Shown here: positions 31,148 through 42,250 of the stretch, in pieces
Layout of the letters: each line of letters opens with the position of its first letter
Numbering within the stretch: position 1 is the stretch's first letter
From: Teichococcus rhizosphaerae
GTDB taxonomy: Bacteria; Pseudomonadota; Alphaproteobacteria; Acetobacterales; Acetobacteraceae
Assembly (NCBI RefSeq): GCF_002631185.1
Contig: NZ_PDNU01000008.1
Span: 154,679-218,678 of the forward strand
Length of the DNA: 64,000 bases
Direction: 5' to 3'
Notes under the pieces: model-generated
Told to the model about the DNA's origin: nothing
Seen by the model: the letters and a program-made list of their open reading frames with translations, nothing else
Databases searched by the model: none
Program-made: the position numbers and the translations under genes

Positions 31148-31906
31148 ATGGCTGGGATGTTCGACCTGACGGGGCGCGTGGCGCTGGTCACCGGCGGCAA
31201 TGGCGGCATCGGCTTCGGCATGGCGCGCGGCCTCGCCGCCTGCGGCGCGCGCGTGGTCATCGCCGGCCGCAACGCGGAGAAGAACCAGGCCGCCGCGTCC
31301 GCGCTGGGCGGCGGCACCCTCGCCCTGCGGGCCGAGCTGACCGACCCCGCCGTCCCGGCGAGGCTGGTGGAGGACGTGCTGGCCCAGGCCGGCCGGCTCG
31401 ACATCCTGGTCAACAATGCCGGCACCAACATCCGCAAGGCTCCGCACGAGGTGACGGACGAGGAGTGGATGACGGTGCTGGACACCAACCTGACCAGCGT
31501 GATGCGCCTGACCCGCGCCGCCTACCCGGCGCTGAAGGCCAGCGGGCATGGGCGGGTGATCAACATCGGCTCCATGCTGTCGATCTTCGGCGTGTACTTC
31601 TCTCCCGCCTACGGCGCCAGCAAGGGCGCGGTGGTGCAGTACACCAAGTCCCTCGCCGCCGCCTGGAGCGCCGATGGCATCACCGCCAACGCCATCCTGC
31701 CCGGCTGGATCGACACCGACCTGACCCGCAAGGCGCGGCAGGACGTGCCGACCCTGAACGACGCCGTCATCGCCCGCAGCCCCTGCCGGCGCTGGGGCGA
31801 CCCCAAGGATTTCGGCGGCATCGCCGCCTTCCTCGCCAGCGACGAGGCCGCCTTCATCACCGGCACGGCCATCCCGGTGGATGGCGGCTTCTCGATCCAG
31901 GGCTGA
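31148..31906 (+). CDS. SDR-family NAD(P)-dependent oxidoreductase
   Basis: This 252-residue classical short-chain dehydrogenase has the cofactor motif TGGNGGIG (TGxxxGxG), 'DILVNNAGTN' (NNAG), the catalytic Ser in 'INIGSMLSIFG' and YGASK (YxxxK). The C-terminal 'GTAIPVDGGFSIQG' is typical. The overall pattern (MFDLTGRVALVTGG; INIGSMLS...YFSPAYGASK) resembles gluconate 5-dehydrogenase / 2-deoxygluconate 3-dehydrogenase members, but no sugar-acid genes are nearby. It starts 27 bases after carA behind GGGAGGAGG, so it is likely in the car transcript although unrelated to it. Confidence 0.88.
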   Translation: MAGMFDLTGRVALVTGGNGGIGFGMARGLAACGARVVIAGRNAEKNQAAASALGGGTLALRAELTDPAVPARLVEDVLAQAGRLDILVNNAGTNIRKAPHEVTDEEWMTVLDTNLTSVMRLTRAAYPALKASGHGRVINIGSMLSIFGVYFSPAYGASKGAVVQYTKSLAAAWSADGITANAILPGWIDTDLTRKARQDVPTLNDAVIARSPCRRWGDPKDFGGIAAFLASDEAAFITGTAIPVDGGFSIQG

Positions 31907-31924
31907 CGCCATGGGCGCGGTCTG

Positions 31925-32557
31925 ATGCCCTCGCTCGCGGCACTCCTGGCCTTCGCCGCCCTTTCCGTGGGCCTCGCGGTCACGCCGGGCCCGAACATGC
32001 TCTATCTCGCCTCCCGCACCCTGGCGCAGGGGCGGCGGGCGGGGCTGGTCTCCCTGGCCGGCTGCCAGACGGGCATGGCGCTGATCATGCTGGCGGCCGC
32101 CGCCGGGGTCACCGCGGCGCTGCTGGCCGTGCCTTACGCCTATGACGCGCTGCGCCTGGGCGGCGCCGCCTATCTCGGCTGGATGGCCTGGCAGACGCTG
32201 CGGCCGGGCGGCGCCTCGGTGTTCGAGCCGCGCGCCCTGCCGCCGGAGCCGCCCGCGCGGCTGTTCACCGTGGGCGCCGCCACGGCGCTGCTGAACCCGA
32301 AGGTGGCGCTGTTCTACGTGGCGGTGCTGCCGCCCTTCATCGACCCCGCCCGCGGCAGCGTGCTGGCGCAGGGCATCATCCTGGGCAGCGTGCAGGTGCT
32401 GATCGGCGCGCTGTTCGACATCCTCCTGGTGCTGGGCGCCGGGGGCATCTCCACCTTCCTGGCCAGGCGGCCCCTCTGGCTGGCCGCGCAGCGCTATGTG
32501 CTGGGCGGCGCGCTGGGGCTGATCGCCGTCAAGCTCGCCACCGATTCCCGCCGATAA
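31925..32557 (+). CDS. LysE/RhtB-family amino-acid exporter
   Basis: This 210-residue inner-membrane protein has about six hydrophobic segments and the family opening motif '[20 protein letters not shown]', followed by '[20 protein letters not shown]' and '[20 protein letters not shown]'. Later comes '[20 protein letters not shown]' (N-P-K). The family exports amino acids such as lysine, arginine, threonine or homoserine lactones. Location between carA and carB makes an arginine-pathway link conceivable but unproven. It is 18 bases after the SDR gene and 11 before carB. Confidence 0.88.
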   Translation: MPSLAALLAFAALSVGLAVTPGPNMLYLASRTLAQGRRAGLVSLAGCQTGMALIMLAAAAGVTAALLAVPYAYDALRLGGAAYLGWMAWQTLRPGGASVFEPRALPPEPPARLFTVGAATALLNPKVALFYVAVLPPFIDPARGSVLAQGIILGSVQVLIGALFDILLVLGAGGISTFLARRPLWLAAQRYVLGGALGLIAVKLATDSRR

Positions 32558-32568
32558 GGTCCTCCCCG

Positions 32569-35811
<3,243 letters not shown>

Positions 35812-35812
35812 A

Positions 35813-35849
35813 GGGCGGGGCGGGGCTGACCGAAAGGCCGGCCCCGCCC
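35813..35849 (+). terminator. hairpin after carB
   Basis: GGGCGGGGC (35813-35821) and GCCCCGCCC (35841-35849) are exact complements around a 19-base loop, beginning directly after the carB stop. There is no U-tract, so it may act as a terminator only partly or stabilise the 3' end. greA follows 95 bases later. Confidence 0.45.
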
Positions 35850-35892
35850 GATCCATGTTCCCGCCAATGGCGCCCGTCTGGGTGCCGGAAGG

Positions 35893-35913
35893 CCGCCGGG
35901 TTCCGCCCGGCGG
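35893..35913 (+). other. hairpin in the greA leader
   Basis: CCGCCGGG (35893-35900), loop TTCCG, CCCGGCGG (35906-35913) forms a strong 8-bp stem that ends 15 bases before the greA ribosome site AAGGAAAG (35929-35936). It may be a second terminator arm for carB or a leader structure of greA. Confidence 0.4.
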
Positions 35914-35943
35914 TCGTTGCCGCGTATGAAGGAAAGATCTGCC

Positions 35944-36417
35944 GTGCAGAAATTCCCGATGACCGCCGAAGGTCTCGCCAGGCTTGAGGAGGAGTTGCGG
36001 CATCTGAAGTCGGAGGAGCGCCCCGCGGTGATCCGCGCGATCGCGGAGGCCCGCGAGCATGGCGATCTCTCCGAGAATGCCGAGTACCATGCCGCGCGCG
36101 AGCGGCAGTCCTTCATCGAGGGCCGCATCGCCGAGCTGGAGGGTATCATTCCCTCGGCCGAGGTGATCGACGTCTCCAAGCTTTCCGGCGACCAGGTGCG
36201 CTTCGGCGCCACCGTCACGGTCATCGACGAGGAGAGCGACGAGGAGAAGACCTACCGCATCGTGGGCCAGTACGAGGCGGACACCAAGCAGGGCTCCATC
36301 TCCATCTCCTCGCCGCTGGCCAAGGCGCTGATCGGCAAGAAGCTCGGCGACTCCGTCGAGGTGCCGGCGCCCGGCGGCTCGCGCGCCTACGAGATCGCCA
36401 AGGTCCGCTTCGTCTGA
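35944..36417 (+). CDS. greA: transcription elongation factor GreA
   Basis: GreA enters the RNA polymerase secondary channel and triggers cleavage of backtracked RNA. The 157-residue length matches the family when started at GTG 35944 ('[20 protein letters not shown]'). That GTG has AAGGAAAG 7 bases before it, while the ATG at 35926 would add six untypical residues and overlap that ribosome site. The coiled-coil tip with the acidic residues is '[20 protein letters not shown]' (D and E in GDLSENAEY). The C-terminal FKBP-like domain includes '[20 protein letters not shown]'. The next gene starts 2 bases after the stop. Confidence 0.95.
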   Translation: MQKFPMTAEGLARLEEELRHLKSEERPAVIRAIAEAREHGDLSENAEYHAARERQSFIEGRIAELEGIIPSAEVIDVSKLSGDQVRFGATVTVIDEESDEEKTYRIVGQYEADTKQGSISISSPLAKALIGKKLGDSVEVPAPGGSRAYEIAKVRFV

Positions 36418-36419
36418 CC

Positions 36420-37670
36420 ATGCCGAGCCGCGGCCTTTCGGGACTGGCGGGCGAGCTGTCCTCGCCCGCCCTCATCACCCTCGCCAATGTGCGGGAGGCT
36501 GCGGCGCGCATCCAGGGCGCGGTGCTGCGCACGCCCACCGTGCCCGCCCCCGTCATCGGGCGCGCCGCCGGCTGCGAGGTCTGGCTGAAGCTGGACAACC
36601 TCCAGGCCACCGGCGCCTTCAAGGAGCGGGGCGCCGCCAACCGGCTGGCGCTGCTGACGGCGCGGGAGAAGGCCACGGGCGTCATCGCCATGTCGGCCGG
36701 CAACCACGCCCAGGCGGTGGCGCGCCATGCCAGCCGCCTGGGCATCCGCGCCACCATCGTCATGCCGCGCTTCACCCCCGCCACCAAGGTGGTCCGCACC
36801 GAAAGCTGGGGCGCGACCGTGGTGCTGCATGGCGAGACGCTGGCCGAGGCCGCCGCACACGCCCATGCCCTGGCGCTGCGCGAGGGGCTGACCTTCATCC
36901 ATCCCTATGACGACCGGGGCGTCATCGCCGGCCAGGGCACCATGGCGATCGAGATGATCGAGGACGCTCCGGGCCTGGACACGCTGGTCTTTCCCGTGGG
37001 CGGCGGCGGGCTCCTGGCCGGCTGCGCCGCGGCGGCGCTGGAGATGAACCCTTCCCTCACCGTCTATGGCGTGGAGGTGGAGGGCTATCCGGCCATGGCG
37101 CAGCGCCTGGCGGGGCAGCCCATCGCCGTCGGCGGGCCGACCGTCGCCGAGGGCATCGCCGTGCGCGACGTGGGCGAGGCGCCCTATGCCCTGATCAAGC
37201 GCCTCGGCATCGAGGTGCTGGTGGTGCCGGAACGCGCCGTGGAGCAGGGCATCGCCCTGCTGGCGGAAGGCGCCAAGGTGGTGGCGGAGGGCGCCGGCGC
37301 GGCCGGCGTCGCGGCGCTGCTGGCGCATCCCGCGCGCCTCGCCGGCCGGCGGGTGGGCACGCCCGTCTGCGGCGGCAACATCGACGCCCGCGCCCTGTCC
37401 AACGTCCTGCTGCGCCAGCTGCTGCGGGACGGGCGGATCATGCGGCTGCACTTCGACATTCCCGACCGCCCCGGCGTGCTGGCCGACATCTCCAGGCGCA
37501 TCTCGGAGGCCGGCGGCAATGTCATCGAGGTCAAGCACCAGCAGCTCTTCGGCGCGCCCACGGTGCAGTCCACCGAGCTGGAGCTGATGATCGAGGTGCG
37601 GGACGCGGTGCAGGGCAACGCCATCGTCGCGGCGCTGGAAGCGGCCAACTACACGGTGCGCCGCGCCTGA
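36420..37670 (+). CDS. ilvA: threonine ammonia-lyase (threonine dehydratase) with ACT domain
   Basis: The enzyme converts threonine to 2-oxobutanoate, the first step to isoleucine or a route of threonine breakdown. The 416-residue protein has the PLP lysine in LQATGAFKERGAANR (K68), the phosphate-binding SAGNHAQ, and the cofactor loop GGGGLLAG. One C-terminal ACT domain follows ('MRLHFDIPDRPGVLADISRR'). A single ACT unit and short length match the TdcB-plus-ACT type rather than the 514-residue E. coli IlvA with two. It is 2 bases downstream of greA, so the two are probably co-transcribed, and it is convergent with an Lrp regulator. Confidence 0.92.
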   Translation: MPSRGLSGLAGELSSPALITLANVREAAARIQGAVLRTPTVPAPVIGRAAGCEVWLKLDNLQATGAFKERGAANRLALLTAREKATGVIAMSAGNHAQAVARHASRLGIRATIVMPRFTPATKVVRTESWGATVVLHGETLAEAAAHAHALALREGLTFIHPYDDRGVIAGQGTMAIEMIEDAPGLDTLVFPVGGGGLLAGCAAAALEMNPSLTVYGVEVEGYPAMAQRLAGQPIAVGGPTVAEGIAVRDVGEAPYALIKRLGIEVLVVPERAVEQGIALLAEGAKVVAEGAGAAGVAALLAHPARLAGRRVGTPVCGGNIDARALSNVLLRQLLRDGRIMRLHFDIPDRPGVLADISRRISEAGGNVIEVKHQQLFGAPTVQSTELELMIEVRDAVQGNAIVAALEAANYTVRRA

Positions 37671-37726
37671 GGGCACGGGGCGCGGGGGAAGGAGAGGCCT
37701 CCCTCGCCCGCCCTTTCGCGCTTTCC

Positions 37727-38209
37727 CTATCGCAGCTCCAGCGGCACGCCGGGGACTTCCTTGGCGGTGTGGATGGTCTGCAGCGTCGTCACCCGGCCGA
37801 CATTGGGGGCCGCGGTCAGGCGGTTGGTCAGCGCGTTCTCATGCGCGGTGTCACGCGCCACGAGGCGCAGCAGGAAATCCCCTCCCCCGCGGATCATGTG
37901 GCATTCCCGCACCTCGGGCCAGGTGGTCACCTCCGCCTCGAAGGCGGAGAGGATGGCGTGCTTCTGGCTCTCCAGCCCGACCACCGCGAAGAAGGTGATC
38001 TGCCAGCCCAGCGCCACCGGGTCGATGTCGGCGTGGTAGCCCCGGATGATGCCCCCCTCCTCCAGCCGGCGCACCCGGCGCAGGCAGGGCGGCGCGGAAA
38101 GCTCCACCCGCCGGGCCAGTTCCACATTCGTCATCCGGCCATCGGCCTGAAGCTCGGCGAGGATCTGGCGGTCCACCGCATCCAGGTTGTCGATCGTTTC
38201 AGGCTTCAT
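37727..38209 (-). CDS. Lrp/AsnC-family transcriptional regulator
   Basis: This 160-residue regulator has an N-terminal winged helix-turn-helix ('DAVDRQILAELQADGRMTNV', 'ELARRVELSAPPCLRRVRRL') and a C-terminal RAM ligand-binding/oligomerisation domain ('ECHMIRGGGDFLLRLVARDT'). Such proteins sense amino acids. Candidates for control are the adjacent threonine dehydratase gene and the divergent trxB, but no operator was recognised. The start at 38209 (MKPETIDNLDAVDRQ) fits the family; the longer open frame overlaps trxB promoter sequence. Confidence 0.92.
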   Translation of the reverse strand: MKPETIDNLDAVDRQILAELQADGRMTNVELARRVELSAPPCLRRVRRLEEGGIIRGYHADIDPVALGWQITFFAVVGLESQKHAILSAFEAEVTTWPEVRECHMIRGGGDFLLRLVARDTAHENALTNRLTAAPNVGRVTTLQTIHTAKEVPGVPLELR

Positions 38210-38284
38210 CGGAACCGTTTCGTTGCTCGTGCGGCGTTTCAGACGCAATATCCTTGCACGAGGCTTTCTATTCAAGGCATCGGG

Positions 38285-38313
38285 TTGCGGGGAAACCGGT
38301 TCTTTCCGATATC
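38285..38313 (+). promoter_or_regulatory. candidate trxB promoter
   Basis: TTGCGG (38285-38290), 17-bp spacer, GATATC (38308-38313) lies 33 bases before the trxB start codon in the 136-bp region shared with the divergent Lrp gene. The -10 matches the consensus at three of six positions, so this is moderate evidence only. Confidence 0.4.
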
Positions 38314-38345
38314 CTGCGCACCAGAGCGATTCCGGGACCAAGCCC

Positions 38346-39323
38346 TTGTCTGAACTGCACCGCACCCGCCTCCTGATCCTCGGCGCCGGCCCCGCCGGCT
38401 ACACCGCGGCCATCTATGCCGCCCGTGCCGGCCTGGAGCCGCTGATCGTGGCCGGCATGCAGCCGGGCGGGCAGCTCACCATCACCACCGAGGTCGAGAA
38501 CTACCCCGGCTTCGCCGCCCCCATCCAGGGGCCCTGGCTGATGGAGCAGATGCGCGAGCAGGCCGAGCATGTCGGCGCCCGCATCCGGCACGACCTGATC
38601 ACCGCCGTCGACTTCACCGCCGGCCCGCCCTTCCGCTGCACCGGCGATTCGGGGGACAGCTACGAGGCCGAGGCGGTGGTCATCGCCACCGGCGCGCAGG
38701 CCAAGTGGCTCGGCATCCCCGGAGAGAAGGAGCTGTCCGGCTTCGGCGTCTCCGCCTGCGCCACCTGCGACGGCTTCTTCTACCGCAACAAGGACGTGGC
38801 GGTGATCGGCGGGGGCAACTCGGCGGTGGAGGAGGCGCTTTACCTTTCCAACCTGGCGCGGCACGTGACCCTGATCCACCGGCGGGACACGCTGCGGGCC
38901 GAGCGGATCCTGCAGAAGCGGCTGATGGCCAAGGGCAACGTGACGATCCTCTGGAACACGCTGACCGAGCAGGTGCTGGCCGAGACCGGCGGGCGCACGC
39001 CGGTCGCGCGCGGCCTCGCGCTGCGCGACCGCGAAACCGGCCAGGCGCGGGAACTGGCGGTGGACGGCGTCTTCGTCGCCATCGGCCACGCCCCGGCCAC
39101 GAGCCTGTTCAAGGGACAGCTGGACATGGATGCGGAGGGATATCTGGTGACGGCTCCTGATTCGACGCGGACCAGCCGGGCGGGCATCTTCGCCGCCGGC
39201 GATGTGCAGGACCGGGTCTACCGCCAGGCGGTGACCGCCGCCGGCACCGGCTGCATGGCGGCGCTGGAAGCGGAGAAGTTCCTCGCGCTCCGCGACGACG
39301 TCGCCCAGGCCGAAGCCGCCTGA
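38346..39323 (+). CDS. trxB: thioredoxin-disulfide reductase
   Basis: TrxB is a cytosolic FAD enzyme that reduces thioredoxin with NADPH. The 325-residue protein shows the FAD motif 'LLILGAGPAGYTAAIYAARA', 'GGQLTITTEVENYPGF', the redox-active CATC in 'FGVSACATCDGFFYRNKDVA', the NADPH motif VIGGGNSAVEEALYLS, and C-terminal 'GIFAAGDVQDRVYRQAVTAA'. The start is a TTG at 38346 (SELHRTRLLILGAG after the initiator), since no ATG lies between the Lrp promoter and the FAD motif. A LysR regulator follows after 6 bases. Confidence 0.95.
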   Translation: MSELHRTRLLILGAGPAGYTAAIYAARAGLEPLIVAGMQPGGQLTITTEVENYPGFAAPIQGPWLMEQMREQAEHVGARIRHDLITAVDFTAGPPFRCTGDSGDSYEAEAVVIATGAQAKWLGIPGEKELSGFGVSACATCDGFFYRNKDVAVIGGGNSAVEEALYLSNLARHVTLIHRRDTLRAERILQKRLMAKGNVTILWNTLTEQVLAETGGRTPVARGLALRDRETGQARELAVDGVFVAIGHAPATSLFKGQLDMDAEGYLVTAPDSTRTSRAGIFAAGDVQDRVYRQAVTAAGTGCMAALEAEKFLALRDDVAQAEAA

Positions 39324-39329
39324 CCCGCC

Positions 39330-40223
39330 ATGCCGCTCGATTGGGACAAGCTCCGGGTCTTCCACGCGGTCGCCGAGGCGGGCAGCTTCACCCATGCCGG
39401 TGAGTCGCTGAACCTCAGCCAGTCCGCCGTCTCGCGCCAGATCCAGGCCTTGGAGGAGGCGCTGCAGGTGCCCCTCTTCCACCGCCACGCGCGCGGCCTG
39501 ATCCTGACGGAACAGGGCGAGACGCTGAACCGCACCGTGCGCGAGGTGTTCGCCAAGCTCGCCATGACGGAGGCGCTGCTCACCGAAAGCCGGGAGCGCG
39601 CCGCGGGCCGCCTTAAGGTGACCACCACCACCGGCTTCGGCACCACCTGGCTGGCGCCGCGCCTGCGCAAGTTCATGGGCCTGCACAGCGACGTGACGGT
39701 GACGCTGCTGCTCGACGATGCCGATCTCGACCTCGCCATGCGCGAGGCCGACGTCGCCATCCGCATGCACCCGCCGAAGCAGCCGGACCTGATCCAGCGG
39801 CATGTCGCCACCTTCGGCTGGAAGGTGGTGGGCTCGCCGGAATACCTGAAGCAGGCGGGCATCCCGCAGCGGGCCGAGGATCTCGATGTCCACCGGCTGA
39901 TCGTCTATGGCGATTACCGCCCGCCCGTCGAGAGCATCAACTGGCTGCTGGAGGCCGGACGCCGCCCCGGCAGCCCGCGCCGCGCGGCGGTGGAGGTGAA
40001 CAGCCTGCCCGCCATGCTGCACGCCGTCCGCTCGGGCCTGGGCCTCGCCGCCCTACCCGACTACATGGGCGACGACCTGCGCGACCTCATCCCCGTGCTG
40101 TCCGACCTGAAGGCGCCGCGCATCGACGCCTATTTCGTCTATCCCGAGGAGATGCGGCACTCGAAGCGCGTGGGCGTGTTCCGCGACTTCCTGGTGTCCG
40201 AACTGGCGGCTCTCAACGGCTGA
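39330..40223 (+). CDS. LysR-family transcriptional regulator (GcvA-like)
   Basis: This 297-residue regulator has an N-terminal winged helix ('WDKLRVFHAVAEAGSFTHAG', 'LNLSQSAVSRQIQALEEALQ') and a periplasmic-binding-like effector domain ('LKVTTTTGFGTTWLAPRLRK', 'EADVAIRMHPPKQPDLIQRH'). The group is close to GcvA/TrpI-type LysR proteins in which 'LAPRL..F' and 'DVAIR' are typical. It is 6 bases downstream of trxB and probably co-transcribed with it, a common pairing in this group of alphaproteobacteria. The effector is unknown. Confidence 0.92.
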   Translation: MPLDWDKLRVFHAVAEAGSFTHAGESLNLSQSAVSRQIQALEEALQVPLFHRHARGLILTEQGETLNRTVREVFAKLAMTEALLTESRERAAGRLKVTTTTGFGTTWLAPRLRKFMGLHSDVTVTLLLDDADLDLAMREADVAIRMHPPKQPDLIQRHVATFGWKVVGSPEYLKQAGIPQRAEDLDVHRLIVYGDYRPPVESINWLLEAGRRPGSPRRAAVEVNSLPAMLHAVRSGLGLAALPDYMGDDLRDLIPVLSDLKAPRIDAYFVYPEEMRHSKRVGVFRDFLVSELAALNG

Positions 40224-40339
40224 TAGCAGCCATCAAATGTTCACCATGCGTCGCCTGCATGGCGGGGCGGCGATATTTGATCTACGCGCATGTCACAGGG
40301 CGCATTAGCTTCCTGTCATCCGGCGATTTGGCCGGAGAG

Positions 40340-40424
40340 GGTCCCTGACCCTTCGTCTCCCAGACGTGAAGCCTCCCTGTATACCTTGGCCCGCTGCCCT
40401 TTCGGTCGGCGGGCTTTCTTTTTG
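40340..40424 (+). ncRNA. putative small RNA with exposed anti-Shine-Dalgarno motifs
   Basis: The 301-base gap 40224-40524 holds a structured stretch unlike coding sequence. A hairpin (CTTCGTCT 40351-40358, triloop CCC, AGACG-TG-AAG 40362-40371) is followed by an unpaired CCTCCCTGTATACCTT and then a proper intrinsic terminator (40389-40423). CUCCC in the loop region and CCUCCC in the single-stranded part are complementary to ribosome-binding sites, as in alphaproteobacterial trans-acting small RNAs with anti-SD loops. The 5' end is uncertain. The rest of the gap contains only an ATCAAAT/ATTTGAT repeat near the LysR stop. An attenuator for the next gene is the alternative. Confidence 0.5.
40389..40423 (+). 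terminator. rho-independent terminator of the putative small RNA
   Basis: GCCCGCTG (40389-40396) pairs with CGGCGGGC (40407-40414, one G-U) over a pyrimidine-rich loop CCCTTTCGGT, followed by TTTCTTTTT (40415-40423). It is 166 bases past the LysR stop, too far to be its ordinary terminator, and 102 bases before the next start codon. Confidence 0.8.
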
Positions 40425-40524
40425 CACCGGCGCTTCGCGGGCCGTCCCTCCCTGTCTGGCGCGGGCGCGTGATCCGGATGGGGGGGTGGGCGCGTTACCT
40501 CCTGGCCATGAGAAGGAGGCGTGC

Positions 40525-40788
40525 ATGTCCCGGCCGGAACGGCTGATCTATGCGAGTGCGAATGGCGACACCTGGCATCTGGTCCGTGGGCCGGGGGAAC
40601 AGGATGTCATGGTCAGGCATCAACCCAATGGCCCGTCCGGCGGAGCCGCATCCCTCGTCCCGCTGGGCGAGTTCCTGGCGCGCCGGGGCAGTGGGCCGGA
40701 GCATCAGGAACTGATGCGGCTGATCGGCACCCTGGTGGACCCGCTGCCGGACGAGGATGCCGAGCGGGTGGCCCAGCGGCTCCGGTAG
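40525..40788 (+). CDS. conserved hypothetical protein (87 residues)
   Basis: MSRPERLIYASANGDTWHLV is followed by 'VRHQPNGPSGGAASLVPLGE', then FLARRGSGPEHQELMRLIGT. I recognise the pattern as a small soluble family widespread in Rhizobiales and Acetobacteraceae without known function. The start is fixed by a strong AGAAGGAGG (40511-40519). The gene stands alone between the putative small RNA and a convergent phosphoesterase gene. Confidence 0.75.
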   Translation: MSRPERLIYASANGDTWHLVRGPGEQDVMVRHQPNGPSGGAASLVPLGEFLARRGSGPEHQELMRLIGTLVDPLPDEDAERVAQRLR

Positions 40789-40817
40789 GAAGCGGGGAAC
40801 AGGCGGCGCGGGGCGCC

Positions 40818-41312
40818 TCACGCCGCCTGCAGGATCTCCGCGAGGGTCACGGGCCGGAACTCCCGCACATCCACGCCGACATCGAACTGGCGGGCCAGGG
40901 GCTTCAGCCGGCCATGGCTGTGGCCATGCAGGTTGATCGCGCCGCGCGCCATGTCGCGCCAGCTGCGGAAGGCGTAGTGGCAGAGCACCAGACGGCGTCC
41001 CTCGACCTCCGTCTCGGCATAGTGCTGCACGCTGGCCCAGCCGGGCAGGCCGGCGGTGGCCGCCGCATCGTTGTTGCCCAGGATCAGCCGCTTCGTGCCG
41101 TTCAGGCGCGCCAGCAGCGCCGCCATCGCTTCCGCCGGGTAGCCGATGGCGAAATCGCCCAGGTGCCAGACCTCGTCGCCCGGCCGCACCGCCGCGTTCC
41201 ATCGTTCCTCCAGGGCGGCGTCCATCGCCGCGACGGAGGGGAAGGGCCGGCGGTAGAGGCCGCGCGCGCCGCCATGGCCGAAATGGGTGTCGGCGGTGAA
41301 GAAGGTCGTCAT
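40818..41312 (-). CDS. metallophosphoesterase (calcineurin-like)
   Basis: This 164-residue single-domain phosphoesterase keeps all metal-binding motifs: 'FFTADTHFGH' (D-x-H), 'GDEVWHLGDFA' (GD), 'LILGNND' (GNxD in place of GNHD), 'LCHYAF' (H) and 'NLHGHSHG' (GHxH). The replacement of the catalytic-loop histidine by asparagine (GNND) is seen in the YfcE-like group that acts on phosphodiesters such as bis-nucleotides. The substrate is unknown. A 14-bp palindrome lies 69 bases upstream. Confidence 0.85.
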   Translation of the reverse strand: MTTFFTADTHFGHGGARGLYRRPFPSVAAMDAALEERWNAAVRPGDEVWHLGDFAIGYPAEAMAALLARLNGTKRLILGNNDAAATAGLPGWASVQHYAETEVEGRRLVLCHYAFRSWRDMARGAINLHGHSHGRLKPLARQFDVGVDVREFRPVTLAEILQAA

Positions 41313-41380
41313 GCATCCTCGTCAACCATGCCGGGCCGGCCCCGTGCATCCTGGCGGCCATATTCGCGCCGGCCGGAACC

Positions 41381-41394
41381 CTTTGTTAACAAAG
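41381..41394. promoter_or_regulatory. perfect 14-bp palindrome in a divergent promoter region
   Basis: CTTTGTT-AACAAAG is exactly symmetric and AT-rich in a GC-rich region. Outer GGCCGG (41371-41376) and CCGGCC (41395-41400) add a second, asymmetric layer of symmetry. It lies between the divergent phosphoesterase gene and the 69-residue gene (start 41441), where a repressor site would be expected. Confidence 0.45.
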
Positions 41395-41440
41395 CCGGCC
41401 CTAAGCTGCACGCCACCGCAATCCAGCACGGCAAGAAGCC

Positions 41441-41650
41441 ATGAAATCCGCCGCATTCGAATACGGCCCCTACACCATCAAGACCTTTGCCTCCTCCGGC
41501 ATGGTCCGGGCGCGGCTCTTCCGCAACGGCGTCTGGGTCCGGGAGATCTCCGACTGGACCGCCGACACGGTGGAGGAAGCGGTCCGCCTCATGAAGCGGA
41601 CCGTGGAGGAGGCCGAGGAGGAGGCGCAGGAAGGTCAGGCGGTCCACTGA
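41441..41650 (+). CDS. small conserved hypothetical protein (69 residues)
   Basis: The protein 'MKSAAFEYGPYTIKTFASSG' continues with FRNGVWVREISDWTADTVEE and ends in a Glu-rich helix. The first half looks like a small beta-sheet, the second a charged helix. I do not recognise a named domain. Codon use agrees with its neighbours, and the reading frame ends just before a clear hairpin plus T-run, supporting a real gene. Confidence 0.6.
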   Translation: MKSAAFEYGPYTIKTFASSGMVRARLFRNGVWVREISDWTADTVEEAVRLMKRTVEEAEEEAQEGQAVH

Positions 41651-41658
41651 AGTGGCAG

Positions 41659-41706
41659 GGCGCGGAGAACCCCTCCGCGCCACGCCCCCGGCGCCGCGGG
41701 CTTTTT
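41659..41706 (+). terminator. terminator after the 69-residue gene
   Basis: GGCGCGGAG (41659-41667), loop AACCC, CTCCGCGCC (41673-41681) is a perfect 9-bp stem. A second weak stem (GCCC...GGGC, from 41684) leads into TTTTT (41702-41706). The arrangement begins 8 bases after the stop codon. Confidence 0.65.
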
Positions 41707-41778
41707 GTGGATGGCAGCCTTCCCCCTCACGGCCAGAATGGGTATCGACCCTGGCTTTGGCAGAGTGGGAGAGCCGGT

Positions 41779-42129
41779 ATGGGCCGCAAGCGTTCCAAGA
41801 GCATCCCGAACACCCGCGCGCCTCGTCCGGCCGGCCCGCCGCCGGCGGCGCAGGGCGAGGTCGAGCGCCTGCGCCGCGAGCTGGAGGAGGCCCGCACCCT
41901 GTTGCGCGAGATGAGCCAGGGCTCCGATGGCGACAGGAGCGTGCTGGCGCGCCGCCTCGCCACGCTGGAGGAGGAGCGCCAGATCGCCCGTGGCCATGCG
42001 GTGGAAGCCTCCCTCGCCCGCTCGCGGGCCGAGGCGGAGCTGAAGGCGCTGCGCGATGCCATCCACAAGGCTCCCGGCCTGCAGGGCTGGCTGCTGAGGC
42101 GTGCCAGCCGCCACCTTCCGCAGGGCTGA
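41779..42129 (+). CDS. coiled-coil hypothetical protein (116 residues)
   Basis: MGRKRSKSIPNTRAPRPAGP is a basic, proline-rich start, followed by a long charged helix with heptad character (about residues 27-95: 'GEVERLRRELEEARTLLREM', 'LARRLATLEEERQIARGHAV', 'LARSRAEAELKALRDAIHKA'). There is no membrane segment or known domain. A structural or nucleic-acid-associated role is possible but not supported further. The start is the only ATG in good context; the longer open frame above covers the previous terminator. Confidence 0.6.
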   Translation: MGRKRSKSIPNTRAPRPAGPPPAAQGEVERLRRELEEARTLLREMSQGSDGDRSVLARRLATLEEERQIARGHAVEASLARSRAEAELKALRDAIHKAPGLQGWLLRRASRHLPQG

Positions 42130-42250
42130 CCAAGCAGGGCGTCCCTCCCCCTCTGCCGCGGCTCGCCGCCTGCCGCGCGGCGGCGGGCCGGTGCCCATGC
42201 GCCGCTTTGCGGCTTGGCAAGGGCGCCCGGCTTGGCTACCCGGCTGAGGC

